The notes beneath the pieces are model-generated. The model made no database searches. It had not been told where the DNA came from and saw only the letters and a list, made by a program, of their open reading frames with translations. 64,000 bases of DNA from Mitsuokella sp047974105 (GTDB taxonomy: Bacteria > Bacillota > Negativicutes > Selenomonadales > Selenomonadaceae), in assembly GCF_047974105.1 (NCBI RefSeq), contig NZ_JBHYRS010000007.1, forward strand, positions 62,001-126,000, written 5' to 3'. Shown one piece after another: positions 27,183 to 35,708 of the stretch (position 1 is its first letter; each line of letters starts with the position of its first letter). The translations under genes were made by a program, and so were the position numbers.

Positions 27183-28470
27183 AACGGCACCCGTGGAGGT
27201 GCGTGAGAACTTTTCCATCCCGAAGCCGTCCATACGCGATGGCCTTGAGAATCTCAATGAATATGAAGGCCTTTCGGAAGCCGTGGTCCTTTCGACCTGC
27301 AACCGCAGCGAGATGTACGCGGTTGTTGACGATGCCAAGGAAGACCTCGCCACGCTCAAGCAGTTCTTATTCGATTTGACCGGCAATGATGATGATATTG
27401 ACGAATATCTTTATTCATTCGTTGATGAAGAATGCATCCGGCATCTTTTCAACGTGGCCGCGAGCCTCGATTCGCTTGTACTCGGCGAAGGTCAGATTCT
27501 TTCGCAGGTCAAGGAGGCTTATGCGATTGCGCGCGAGGCGGGTTCGACGAGCACCGTGCTCAATACGCTTTTTCATCGCGCCATTGCCACGGGCAAGCGC
27601 GTGCGCACGGAAACGCGCATTGCCTTCAGTTCGGTTTCGGTCAGCTATGCGGCCGTGGAGCTCGCAAAGGAAAAGCTCGGCACACTGGAACAGTCAAACG
27701 CTTTGATTTTCGGCGCGGGCAAGATGGCGGAACTCACGGCTCAGCACCTCGTTTCGCATGGTGTGCGCGAGATTTACGTGGCGAACCGCCATATCGAGAA
27801 AGCCGAGCAGCTCGCGGCAGAATTCGGCGGCGAGGCCGTGCCTTTTGAAGGAGCCCTGAAGCGGGCCGTGGATGTCGATGTCATCGTGACTTCGACCGGT
27901 GCGCCGCATTACGTCGTCAAGCCTTGGGAAACGCGTCAGCTCATGACGAAGCGCAAGGGCAGGCAGCTCTTTTTCATCGATATTGCCGTGCCGCGCGATG
28001 TTGACCCGGATGTCAGCCAAATCAAGGGCGTGACGCTCTACAACATCGATGCCCTCGAAGAAGTGGTCGATGAGCATAAAGAAGAACGTCAGCAGGAAGC
28101 GAAACTCGCCCATAAGATTGTCGAAGAGGAAGTCAAGTCCATCGAGGATAAATTCCAGTATCTTTCGTTTCGCCCGCTCATGGCCCTGCTTTCCGAGCGC
28201 TGTGAACGCATCCGTCAGCGTGAGATTCGGCGTGCCTCTTCGAAATTGCCGGACCTTACGAAGGCAGAACGGCGCCAGATTGAGCATATGACGCGCATGA
28301 TCGTGCGCAAGATTCTGCGCATGCCGATGATGAAGCTCAATGCCTCGGCCGGCACGCCGCAGGAAGCATTTTATATTGAAGCAATGCGGGCTTTATTCAA
28401 GCTCGACACGATAGGGGAGGCGGCAACGAGTGAAGAACGGCACAATCGTTATCGGAACGCGCAGCAGTAA
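27151..28470 (+). CDS. hemA: Glutamyl-tRNA reductase
   Basis: 439 residues. The N-terminal catalytic region has LGLNHKTAPVEVRE and the active-site Cys in STCNRSEMYAV; the NADPH domain contains FGAGKMAELTAQHL, and the C-terminal helical dimerisation domain ends near residue 430. It reduces Glu-tRNA to glutamate-1-semialdehyde, the first step of the C5 route, and thereby links this operon to gltX and the tRNA-Glu genes at 4.2-5.9 kb. It overlaps sirC by 32 and hemC by 41 bases, giving a compact coupled operon. Confidence 0.96.
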   Translation: MQLLVLGLNHKTAPVEVRENFSIPKPSIRDGLENLNEYEGLSEAVVLSTCNRSEMYAVVDDAKEDLATLKQFLFDLTGNDDDIDEYLYSFVDEECIRHLFNVAASLDSLVLGEGQILSQVKEAYAIAREAGSTSTVLNTLFHRAIATGKRVRTETRIAFSSVSVSYAAVELAKEKLGTLEQSNALIFGAGKMAELTAQHLVSHGVREIYVANRHIEKAEQLAAEFGGEAVPFEGALKRAVDVDVIVTSTGAPHYVVKPWETRQLMTKRKGRQLFFIDIAVPRDVDPDVSQIKGVTLYNIDALEEVVDEHKEERQQEAKLAHKIVEEEVKSIEDKFQYLSFRPLMALLSERCERIRQREIRRASSKLPDLTKAERRQIEHMTRMIVRKILRMPMMKLNASAGTPQEAFYIEAMRALFKLDTIGEAATSEERHNRYRNAQQ

Positions 28471-29383
28471 ATTGGCCTTATGGCAGGCCGACTACGTCGC
28501 AGGATGCCTGCAGAAAAAATATCCGGAGCTCAAAGTGGAAAAGAAGCTCATGACCACAAAGGGTGATAAAATCCTCGATGCGCCGCTGGCGAAAATTGGC
28601 GGCAAGGGGCTTTTCACGAAGGAACTCGAACAGGATATGCTCGAGGGCGGCATCGACCTTGCTGTGCACAGCCTGAAGGACATGCCGACTGAGGTGCCCA
28701 AAGGCCTTGTGATTTCGGCCATCACCAAGCGTTTTGACGCAGGCGACGCCGTCGTAAGCCCGAAGTATAAGACGTTTGCAAATCTGCCAAAAGGCGCAAA
28801 AGTCGGCACCTCGAGCCTGCGGCGCAAGGCACAGCTGCTGCACGCCAGGCCGGACCTTCACATCTGCGATTTGCGCGGCAATGTCAATACACGCCTTAAG
28901 AAACTCGAAGAGGAGCATTTCGATGCCATCATTCTCGCCGTGGCAGGCCTTAAAAGACTGGGCTTTGCGGACCGCATCACGGAGGTGCTGCCCAAATCCA
29001 TGGTTCTGCCGGCTGTCGGGCAGGGGGCACTTGCCATCGAGACGCGTCAGGATGATGACGAAATCCGCGGCCTTATCGATTTTCTCAATGATGAGGAAAC
29101 CGGGGCCTGTGCAAAGGCTGAGCGTGCTTTTCTTGCGCGCGTCGAAGGCGGCTGTCAGGTGCCGGTCGGCGTTTACGCGGTGCCGACAGAAGAGACAGAA
29201 GGAAAGAGTGACCTGCGTGTCGAAGCTGTCATTGCATCGCTTGACGGTCAGCGTCTTTACCGCGATGCCATAGAGGGCAGTGCGGCAGAGGCCGAAAAAA
29301 TGGGGACGGAGCTTGCCGATCAGCTGCTTAATATGGGCGGCCTGGCGATTCTGCATGAAATCGGCCTGCTGCTGGACCGCTGA
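28430..29383 (+). CDS. hemC: Hydroxymethylbilane synthase (porphobilinogen deaminase)
   Basis: 317 residues from a GTG start preceded by GGGGAGG. TIVIGTRSSKLALWQAD opens domain 1, KGLFTKELEQDML and AVHSLKDMPTE contain substrate contacts, RRKAQLLHARPDL and RGNVNTRL bind the polypyrrole, and the dipyrromethane cofactor Cys is in VEGGCQVPVG. It joins four porphobilinogen molecules. A long overlap (41 bases) with hemA puts the start inside the upstream gene. Confidence 0.95.
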   Translation: MKNGTIVIGTRSSKLALWQADYVAGCLQKKYPELKVEKKLMTTKGDKILDAPLAKIGGKGLFTKELEQDMLEGGIDLAVHSLKDMPTEVPKGLVISAITKRFDAGDAVVSPKYKTFANLPKGAKVGTSSLRRKAQLLHARPDLHICDLRGNVNTRLKKLEEEHFDAIILAVAGLKRLGFADRITEVLPKSMVLPAVGQGALAIETRQDDDEIRGLIDFLNDEETGACAKAERAFLARVEGGCQVPVGVYAVPTEETEGKSDLRVEAVIASLDGQRLYRDAIEGSAAEAEKMGTELADQLLNMGGLAILHEIGLLLDR

Positions 29384-29473
29384 GAGCTGTTCTTGAGGAT
29401 TTTATAGGAAATGTAAGAAGAACGGCAGGACGGGAACTCCCGTCTGGCCGTGTGTATCATAAAGGAGAGTAAC

Positions 29474-30997
29474 ATGGCAGGTATGGTATATCTGGTCGGA
29501 GCGGGTCCCGGAGACTATCGCTTAATCAGCCTTAAGGCAGTCGACTGCCTGAAGAAAGCCGATGTCGTCGTCTATGACCGGCTCGCAGATGACCGCATTT
29601 TAGGCTGGGCGCCAAAAGATGCAGAATTCATCTATGTGGGCAAGGCTTCGAGCCATCATACGATGAAGCAGCCCGATATCAATCAGCTGCTCGTCGATAA
29701 GGCCAAGGAAGGCAAGACCGTCGTGCGCCTCAAGGGCGGCGACCCCTTCGTCTTTGGCCGCGGCGGCGAGGAAGGACTGCTGCTCGAGGAAAATCATCTG
29801 CCGTTTGAGGTAGTGCCGGGCATCACCTCGGCCATCTCGGTGCCGGCTTATGCGGGTATCCCCGTTACGCACCGCGGCATCGCGACATCGTTTGCCGTCA
29901 TCACGGGGCACGAAGACCCGACGAAGGGCAGGAGCAACATCCGCTGGGATAAACTTGCGACCGGTGTTGACACCTTGGTATTCCTTATGGGCGTGGCCAA
30001 TCTGCCGCACATCACAGAAGAGCTCATCAAAAACGGCCGTCCGGCCGCTACGCCGGCAGCCGTCATCCGCTGGGGCACAAAGCCGGAGCAGCGCGTCCTG
30101 ATGACGACCGTGGGCAAGGCGGCAGAGGATGTGGCCAAAGCCAATCTCAGACCGCCGGCCATCTTCATCGTTGGGGATGTCGTCAAACTGCGCGAAAAAC
30201 TTCAGTGGTTCGATAAACTCGCGCAGAAGCCGCTGTTTGGCAGGACCGTGCTCGTCACGCGCGCCCGCAGTCAGGCTTCGAAACTCACGGCAAAACTCGA
30301 AGAGCTCGGTGCCCGCGTCATCGAAAAACCGGCCATTGCCATTGCCGCACCGGATGATGCGTATGCGGCTGTCGATGGGGCTATTGCGGAGCTCGACAAA
30401 TATCAGTGGCTGATTTTTACGAGCACGAATGGCGTGGAACATTTCTTCGACCGTCTTTACACTGCCGGCAAAGATGTGCGTGCCCTCGGCTACGCCAAAG
30501 TGGCCGCAATTGGCCAGACGACAGCGAATAAGCTCAGGGAATACGGCATCATCGCCGACGTTGTCCCGCAGGAATTCCGCGCCGAAGGCATCATCGAAGC
30601 CCTGAAGGGCAAACTGCCGCCGCATGCCAAAATTCTGCTGCCGCGCGCCGCTGCCGCCCGCGAAATCCTGCCCGAAAAACTGCGCGAACAGGGCGCAGAA
30701 GTCGACGTCGTGCCGGTCTATCAGACCGTGACGGCAGCAGCCACCCCGGAAGAAATCGCAGAGCTCACCAAGGAACTTGAGGATGGCAGCATCGACTACG
30801 TGACCTTCACGAGCTCTTCGACCGTCCACAACCTCATCAAACTGCTCGGCAGCACAGAGCCTCTTGCGAACGTTAAAAAAGCCTGCATCGGCCCCGTGAC
30901 AGCGGAGACAGCAAGAAAAGCCGGCCTTGAGCTGGATATCGTGGCCAAGACTTATACCATTGAGGGACTGGTTCAGGAAATCGAGCAGCATATCTAA
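29474..30997 (+). CDS. cobA-hemD: Uroporphyrinogen-III methyltransferase / uroporphyrinogen-III synthase fusion
   Basis: 507 residues, start at 29474 after AAAGGAGAG. Residues 1 to about 245 are CobA/SUMT: VYLVGAGPGDYRLISLKA, RLKGGDPFVFGRGGEE and the PGITSA and GIPVTHRG motifs of SAM-dependent uroporphyrinogen methylation. Residues about 250 to 507 are HemD: FGRTVLVTRARSQASKL, a WLIFTSTNGVEHF segment and FTSSSTVHNL. One polypeptide makes uroporphyrinogen III and then precorrin-2, the substrate of SirC, so flux is directed to siroheme and cobalamin. hemE is not in the window. The stop lies 10 bases before repeat element A. Confidence 0.94.
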   Translation: MAGMVYLVGAGPGDYRLISLKAVDCLKKADVVVYDRLADDRILGWAPKDAEFIYVGKASSHHTMKQPDINQLLVDKAKEGKTVVRLKGGDPFVFGRGGEEGLLLEENHLPFEVVPGITSAISVPAYAGIPVTHRGIATSFAVITGHEDPTKGRSNIRWDKLATGVDTLVFLMGVANLPHITEELIKNGRPAATPAAVIRWGTKPEQRVLMTTVGKAAEDVAKANLRPPAIFIVGDVVKLREKLQWFDKLAQKPLFGRTVLVTRARSQASKLTAKLEELGARVIEKPAIAIAAPDDAYAAVDGAIAELDKYQWLIFTSTNGVEHFFDRLYTAGKDVRALGYAKVAAIGQTTANKLREYGIIADVVPQEFRAEGIIEALKGKLPPHAKILLPRAAAAREILPEKLREQGAEVDVVPVYQTVTAAATPEEIAELTKELEDGSIDYVTFTSSSTVHNLIKLLGSTEPLANVKKACIGPVTAETARKAGLELDIVAKTYTIEGLVQEIEQHI

Positions 30998-31007
30998 CTG
31001 GCAGGGA

Positions 31008-31075
31008 GGAAGGAGCGGTGAGCCATAAGCGAAGCTTCAGCCTGCTGCGCGAAGCGTTGGCTCATTGCTCCTTCC
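31008..31075 (+). repeat. Hairpin-embedded repeat, short form A
   Basis: A 38-base core at 31023-31060 (begins CCATAAGCGAAGC, ends GCGAAGCGTTGG) flanked by 15-base arms GGAAGGAGCGGTGAG and CTCATTGCTCCTTCC, complementary with two G-U pairs. The core is nearly identical (1 difference) to the core of element D at 44.8 kb, but the arms are unrelated. Confidence 0.9.
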
Positions 31076-31098
31076 GGACGTTTCTGCACATGAGGGCA

Positions 31099-31287
31099 GC
31101 GTGGCATGACTGCCCAACGCTCCGCGTGGCCTGCTGCTAAACCAATTTTTTGCTCTATAATGAATCCCATCAAAAGAGCTAAACGCACTTCGTTTGAACG
31201 ACGCTCTTTTGACGGGGGTCCGGTCGGCAAAAAATTGGTTCTTAACGCAGAAGGCCAAAGCTCCGCTTATGGTCAGCCATGCCACGC
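31099..31287 (-). repeat. Hairpin-embedded repeat, long form B
   Basis: A 159-base core at 31114-31272, on the minus strand relative to A and D, whose outer ends match the ends of the short core. Arms GCGTGGCATGACTG and CAGCCATGCCACGC flank it. Inside are nested stems: GGCCTGCTGC/GCAGAAGGCC, AACCAATTTTTTGC/GCAAAAAATTGGTT and TCAAAAGAGC/GCTCTTTTGA, around a loop with TAAACGC and TTGAACGAC. Confidence 0.88.
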
Positions 31288-31305
31288 AGGCTGCTGTTGT
31301 ATCTT

Positions 31306-31335
31306 TTGTGTAAGGTTTTGAGACGATTCTATAAT
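31306..31335 (+). promoter_or_regulatory. Possible promoter of hemB
   Basis: TTGTGT, 18 bases, TATAAT, just after repeat B, so hemB and hemL could be transcribed separately from the sirC-hemD genes. Confidence 0.45.
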
Positions 31336-31380
31336 TTGATGCAGTGATTCATTACTGAATTTTTTTAGGAGATGTTTTTC

Positions 31381-32361
31381 ATGTATAATCAGAAGCTTCG
31401 TCCGCGCCGTATGCGCATTTCGCCGGCCATGCGTGCCATGGTTCGGGAGACGACTCTTTCGGCTAAGGATTTTGTTTATCCGATTTTCGTCGTGCCGGGT
31501 GAAAATGTCAAGGAAGAGATCCCGAGCATGCCGAACTGCTATCATCTGTCGGTTGATAATGCCGTAGAGCTGGCCAAAGAGATTTATGAACTCGGCATTC
31601 CGGCCGTTGAAGTCTTCGGCCTGCCGGAATACAAGGATGCAGACGGCTCTTCTGCCTGGGACCCGACGAGCCCTGTACAGCGCGCCATCAAGGCCATCAA
31701 AGCGGCTGTGCCGAATCTCATGATTGTCGGCGATGTCTGCCTCTGCCAGTACACGACGCACGGCCACTGCGGCCATCTCGAAGGCCACTATGTCGACAAC
31801 GACAAGACGCTGAAGCTCCTGCAGAAAGTCGCGGTCTCGCAGGCCGAGGCTGGTGCGGACATCATCGCTCCTTCGGACATGATGGACGGCCGCGTGGCTG
31901 CCATCCGCGAAGCCCTCGATGAACACGGCTTCATCAATGTCTCCATCATGAGCTATGCCGTCAAATACGCTTCGGGCTATTACGGCCCGTTCCGCGATGC
32001 GGCAGACAGTGCACCGGCCTTCGGCGACCGCCGCCAGTATCAGATGGACCCTGCCAATGCCCGTGAGGCACTCAAAGAAGTCGACCTCGATATCATGGAA
32101 GGTGCCGATATCATCATGGTCAAGCCGGCTCTTGCCTATCTCGATGTCGTGCGTCAGGTCCGCGACCACATCCATCATCCTGTTGCCGTTTACAACGTCA
32201 GCGGCGAGTACGCGATGGTCAAGGCTGCTGCCCAGAACGGCTGGATTGATGAAAAACGCATTGTCCTCGAGACTTTGACGGGCATGAAGCGTGCCGGTGC
32301 CGATATCATCATCACGTACCATGCCATTGATGCCGCTAAGTGGCTCAAGGAAGAAGAATAA
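31381..32361 (+). CDS. hemB: Porphobilinogen synthase (delta-aminolevulinic acid dehydratase)
   Basis: 326 residues, start at 31381 because AGGAGA is correctly spaced to it and not to 31372. Zinc-site cysteines in DVCLCQYTTHGHCG mark the zinc-dependent type; the Schiff-base lysines are in SYAVKYAS and MVKPALAY. Condenses two ALA molecules. It is separated from cobA/hemD by about 380 bases that hold repeats A and B, and is followed after 14 bases by hemL. Confidence 0.95.
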   Translation: MYNQKLRPRRMRISPAMRAMVRETTLSAKDFVYPIFVVPGENVKEEIPSMPNCYHLSVDNAVELAKEIYELGIPAVEVFGLPEYKDADGSSAWDPTSPVQRAIKAIKAAVPNLMIVGDVCLCQYTTHGHCGHLEGHYVDNDKTLKLLQKVAVSQAEAGADIIAPSDMMDGRVAAIREALDEHGFINVSIMSYAVKYASGYYGPFRDAADSAPAFGDRRQYQMDPANAREALKEVDLDIMEGADIIMVKPALAYLDVVRQVRDHIHHPVAVYNVSGEYAMVKAAAQNGWIDEKRIVLETLTGMKRAGADIIITYHAIDAAKWLKEEE

Positions 32362-32375
32362 GGGAGGATATTCCT

Positions 32376-33695
32376 GTGCTGAATCTTGAAAAATCTCTCG
32401 CGGCTTTCAATGAAGCCAAGAATCTCATGCCGGGCGGTGTCAACAGCCCTGTGCGTTCGTATGCCAATGTGGACTGCAACCCACCTTTTATCGCACGCGC
32501 GAAAGGCGACCGCATCTTCGATATCGATGGCAATGAATACATCGATTACGTCGGTTCGTGGGGCCCGATGGTCGTCGGCCACGCGCATCCGAATGTCGTC
32601 AAGGCCCTGCAGGAAGCCGTCACGCGCGGCACGAGCTACGGCGCGCCGACGCTTCTTGAGTCCGAGCTTGCCAAGCTCGTCATGAAGGTGTATCCGTCGA
32701 TTGAAGTCATCCGCATGGTCAACTCGGGCACCGAGGCGACGATGAGTGCGCTGCGCCTGGCGCGCGGCTATACGGGACGCGATAAAATTGTCAAATTCAT
32801 CGGCTGCTACCATGGCCACAGCGACAGTCTGCTCGTCAATGCCGGCTCGGGCATGGCGACGTTTGGTGTGCCGAGTTCGCCGGGCGTCACGAAGGGCACG
32901 GCGGCTGACACGATTTCGGTACCGTACAACGATGTCGAGGCCATCACGAAGGTCATGGATGAAATGGGCGACGAAATTGCGGCCGTCATCATCGAGCCGG
33001 TGGCCGGCAATATGGGCTGTGTGCCGCCGAAGCAGGGCTATTTGCGCACGATTCGCCGTTTGACGGAAGAGCACGGCACCATTCTGATTTTTGATGAAGT
33101 CATGTGCGGCTTCCGCGCTTCTTTGGGCGGCGCACAGGCTGCCTACGGCATCACGCCGGACCTCACGTGCCTCGGCAAGATCATCGGCGGCGGCCTGCCG
33201 GTTGCCGCTTATGGCGGACGCCGCGACATCATGATGAAGGTCTCGCCGGCCGGTCCTGTCTATCAGGCAGGCACGCTTTCGGGCAATCCTCTGGCCATGA
33301 CGGCCGGCATCGAGACCTTGAAGCTCATCACGGCAGAACCGGAGCCGGGCGAGGCTGACTACAGCCGCATGCTGACGCTCAAGACGAAGAAACTGCTGCT
33401 TGGCTGGCTCGAAAAGGCTAAGGAAGCCGGTGTCGCGATTCAGGCGCATCAGGCCGGTTCGATGTTCGGCATTTTCTTCAACGAGCACGAGGTCTACAAT
33501 TACGACGATTCGTGTGCTTCGGATCAGGAGGCCTTCAAGGTCTGGTTCAAGAGCATGCTCGAGCAGGGCATTTACCTTGCCCCGTCGCAGTTTGAAACGC
33601 TCTTCATGTCGGGAGCGCACAGCGATGAAGACATTGAACGCACCATTGAAGCTGCGGGCAAGGCCTTTAAAGATGTGGCGGAGAGCCGCAAATAA
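32376..33695 (+). CDS. hemL: Glutamate-1-semialdehyde 2,1-aminomutase
   Basis: 439 residues from a GTG at 32376 after GGGAGG; this start gives the usual beginning MLNLEKSLAAF. PLP lysine in CLGKIIGGGLPVAAYGG, and the N-terminal MPGGVNSPVRSY and NSGTEATMSALRLARG motifs fit GSA aminotransferase. Converts the HemA product into 5-aminolevulinate, completing the C5 route. The reading frame ends before a weak terminator at 33712 and repeat C. Confidence 0.95.
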   Translation: MLNLEKSLAAFNEAKNLMPGGVNSPVRSYANVDCNPPFIARAKGDRIFDIDGNEYIDYVGSWGPMVVGHAHPNVVKALQEAVTRGTSYGAPTLLESELAKLVMKVYPSIEVIRMVNSGTEATMSALRLARGYTGRDKIVKFIGCYHGHSDSLLVNAGSGMATFGVPSSPGVTKGTAADTISVPYNDVEAITKVMDEMGDEIAAVIIEPVAGNMGCVPPKQGYLRTIRRLTEEHGTILIFDEVMCGFRASLGGAQAAYGITPDLTCLGKIIGGGLPVAAYGGRRDIMMKVSPAGPVYQAGTLSGNPLAMTAGIETLKLITAEPEPGEADYSRMLTLKTKKLLLGWLEKAKEAGVAIQAHQAGSMFGIFFNEHEVYNYDDSCASDQEAFKVWFKSMLEQGIYLAPSQFETLFMSGAHSDEDIERTIEAAGKAFKDVAESRK

Positions 33696-33711
33696 TAATA
33701 TGAGATACAAG

Positions 33712-33742
33712 AAACGCTGGTTGTAGTGACTGGCGTTTTTTT
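33712..33742 (+). terminator. Terminator of hemL
   Basis: AACGCTGGTT pairs with GACTGGCGTT (three wobbles) followed by seven T. Confidence 0.65.
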
Positions 33743-33751
33743 AGCAAATCC

Positions 33752-33936
33752 GGAAAGGGCTGGCCAACACTGCGCGGTGTGCTGCGGCTAAACCGATTTT
33801 TTGCCTTATAATATATCCTTACGAAAAAGCTAAACGCGCGCTGCTTGAACGACGCTTTTTCGCAAGGGTTCTGGTCGGCAAAAAATTGGTTCTTCACGCC
33901 GCAGCACAGACGCTTCATTTATGGCCAGCCCTTTCC
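33752..33936 (-). repeat. Hairpin-embedded repeat, long form C
   Basis: A 161-base core at 33764-33924, clearly homologous to core B, with perfect arms GGAAAGGGCTGG/CCAGCCCTTTCC unrelated to those of B. Nested stems TGTGCTGCGG/CCGCAGCACA and CGAAAAAGC/GCTTTTTCG have different sequences from B but still pair, that is, they co-vary. TTGAACGAC and GGTCGGCAAAAAATTGGTTC are conserved. Confidence 0.88.
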
Positions 33937-34106
33937 TCCTTCTCGTTGAAGGTATGGCCGTGGCGCGAATGAGGAATAAAACGGCGCAGCGTTGACTAGT
34001 CATCTCCGATTTTTCGTCACAATGTTCACTAAGGTCAGTTCCTTTTTATGCAATAGGCCAGATTTTATCTTCAAAGATGAGGAATTTTTTCTTCTAAACA
34101 AAAATT

Positions 34107-34163
34107 GACCATATCATAAAGTGGTGGATTGAGACTTTTCGTATGGTCAGAAAAGCGTATACT
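34107..34163 (+). promoter_or_regulatory. pdxST control region
   Basis: Inverted repeat GACCATA (34107-34113) and TATGGTC (34142-34148) directly upstream of a TATACT -10 (34158-34163) that lacks a good -35. This layout suits an activator, such as a PdxR-like protein; inference. The rest of the gap from 33937 shows no gene. Confidence 0.4.
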
Positions 34164-34212
34164 AAAGGCTGTAATCATTTTTCAGCTCTTGCTGATGAGG
34201 AGGTCTTTTTAG

Positions 34213-35097
34213 ATGAAGGAATCGGTAGAAAATCGTTATGAGCTCAACAAGCAGCTGGCGCAGATGCTCAAGGGCGGGGTCATCATGGATGTGACGACGC
34301 CGGAGCAGGCAAAGATTGCGGAGGAGGCTGGGGCCTGTGCCGTCATGGCACTCGAGCGCATTCCTGCGGATATCCGGGCGGCGGGCGGTGTTTCGCGCAT
34401 GAGCGACCCGAAGATGATTAAGGGCATCCAGAATGCCGTTTCCATTCCGGTCATGGCCAAATGCCGCATTGGCCATTTTGTCGAGGCGCAGATTCTTGAG
34501 GCCATCGAAATTGACTATATCGATGAGAGCGAGGTCCTGTCGCCGGCCGATGATGTCTACCATATTGACAAACATAAATTCCGCGTGCCGTTTGTCTGCG
34601 GTGCCCGCGACCTCGGCGAAGCCCTGCGCCGCATCGCGGAAGGTGCCTCGATGATTCGCACGAAGGGGGAACCGGGCACGGGCGATGTCGTGCAGGCCGT
34701 GCGCCATATGCGGAAAATCAACGCTGAAATCGCATCTCTCACGGCCAAGCGCGGGGATGAACTCTTTGAAGCGGCGAAGACTTTAGCCGTGCCGTACGCA
34801 CTCGTCAAGTATGTCCATGACAACGGCAGGCTGCCCGTCGTCAATTTTGCCGCGGGCGGCGTGGCGACGCCGGCTGACGCTGCGCTCATGATGCAGCTCG
34901 GCGCCGAAGGTGTCTTTGTCGGCTCGGGCATCTTTAAGTCGGGCAATCCTGCAAAGCGCGCGCGTGCCATCGTGCAGGCCGTGACGAATTACGATAAGCC
35001 CGATATTCTTGCAAAGCTTTCCGAAGACCTCGGCGAGGCCATGGTCGGCATCAACGAGGAAGAAATCGAACTTCTTATGGCAGAACGGGGGAAATGA
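34213..35097 (+). CDS. pdxS: Pyridoxal 5'-phosphate synthase, PdxS subunit
   Basis: 294 residues, a TIM barrel with GGVIMDVTTPEQAKIAEEAGA, the Schiff-base lysines in VMAKCRIGH and MIRTKGEPGTGD, and the conserved NFAAGGVATPADAAL and GSGIFKS phosphate-binding segments. Combines ribose 5-phosphate, glyceraldehyde 3-phosphate and ammonia into PLP in the cytoplasm. A strong GAGGAGG precedes the ATG. One base after its stop the pdxT start follows, so the two subunits are co-translated. PLP serves HemL and the threonine dehydratase encoded nearby. Confidence 0.96.
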   Translation: MKESVENRYELNKQLAQMLKGGVIMDVTTPEQAKIAEEAGACAVMALERIPADIRAAGGVSRMSDPKMIKGIQNAVSIPVMAKCRIGHFVEAQILEAIEIDYIDESEVLSPADDVYHIDKHKFRVPFVCGARDLGEALRRIAEGASMIRTKGEPGTGDVVQAVRHMRKINAEIASLTAKRGDELFEAAKTLAVPYALVKYVHDNGRLPVVNFAAGGVATPADAALMMQLGAEGVFVGSGIFKSGNPAKRARAIVQAVTNYDKPDILAKLSEDLGEAMVGINEEEIELLMAERGK

Positions 35098-35098
35098 T

Positions 35099-35665
35099 AT
35101 GGCTACAATAGGAGTACTTGCCGTGCAGGGTGCCTTTATCGAGCATGAAAAGATGCTGGAGTCACTCGGCGCGCGCTGCGTGGAACTTCGCAATGCGGCG
35201 GATTTAAAGGAAAAGCCAGACGGTCTCGTGCTGCCGGGCGGCGAAAGCACGGTACAGCGCAAAATCCTTATGGAAACGGGCATGTACGAACCGATAAAAG
35301 CATGGCTCGACGAGGGCCTGCCCGTGCTTGCGACCTGCGCAGGACTGATTCTTCTCGCTGAGCATTTGAGCAACGACACGCGGACCTGCTTCAAGACCCT
35401 GCCTGTCACGGTCCGCCGCAATGCCTATGGCCGCCAGCTCGGCAGCTTCATCACCGAAGCCGACGTCCGCCACATCGGTGTGATGCGCCAAAATTTCATC
35501 CGCGCACCCTACATTGAAAAAGTCGGCCCCGAAGTCGAAGTCCTCTCGAAGACGAATGGCCATGTGACGGCCGTGCATTACAGGAATCAGCTGGCCCTGT
35601 CCTTCCATCCGGAAGTCGGGCACGATGCGCGGCTGCATCAGGCTTTTCTCGATATGACCGCATAA
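35099..35665 (+). CDS. pdxT: Pyridoxal 5'-phosphate synthase, PdxT glutaminase subunit
   Basis: 188 residues from the ATG at 35099 (start MATIGVLAVQGAF). Glutaminase triad: nucleophile Cys in VLATCAGLILLAE, His and Glu in FHPEVGHD. LPGGESTVQRKI is the oxyanion/substrate loop typical of PdxT. Supplies ammonia to PdxS in the 12+12 complex. A bidirectional terminator follows. Confidence 0.95.
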   Translation: MATIGVLAVQGAFIEHEKMLESLGARCVELRNAADLKEKPDGLVLPGGESTVQRKILMETGMYEPIKAWLDEGLPVLATCAGLILLAEHLSNDTRTCFKTLPVTVRRNAYGRQLGSFITEADVRHIGVMRQNFIRAPYIEKVGPEVEVLSKTNGHVTAVHYRNQLALSFHPEVGHDARLHQAFLDMTA

Positions 35666-35703
35666 AAAATCAGGAGATATCTTAACGTATCTCCTGATTT
35701 TTG
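35664..35703. terminator. Bidirectional terminator between pdxT and the NlpC/P60 gene
   Basis: AAATCAGGAGATA ... TATCTCCTGATTT stem with A and T flanks. Confidence 0.9.
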
Positions 35704-35708
35704 TTTCT

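Noticed and set aside
31037..31285. Small gene encoded on the minus strand over repeat elements A and B
   Set aside because: It spans two unlike repeats and has no binding site; similarity to the equivalent frame in repeat C follows from shared DNA.
31099..31287. Integron attC site
   Set aside because: Nested palindromes resemble attC, but the RYYYAAC/GTTRRRY simple-site pair is not present and there is no integrase or cassette structure.
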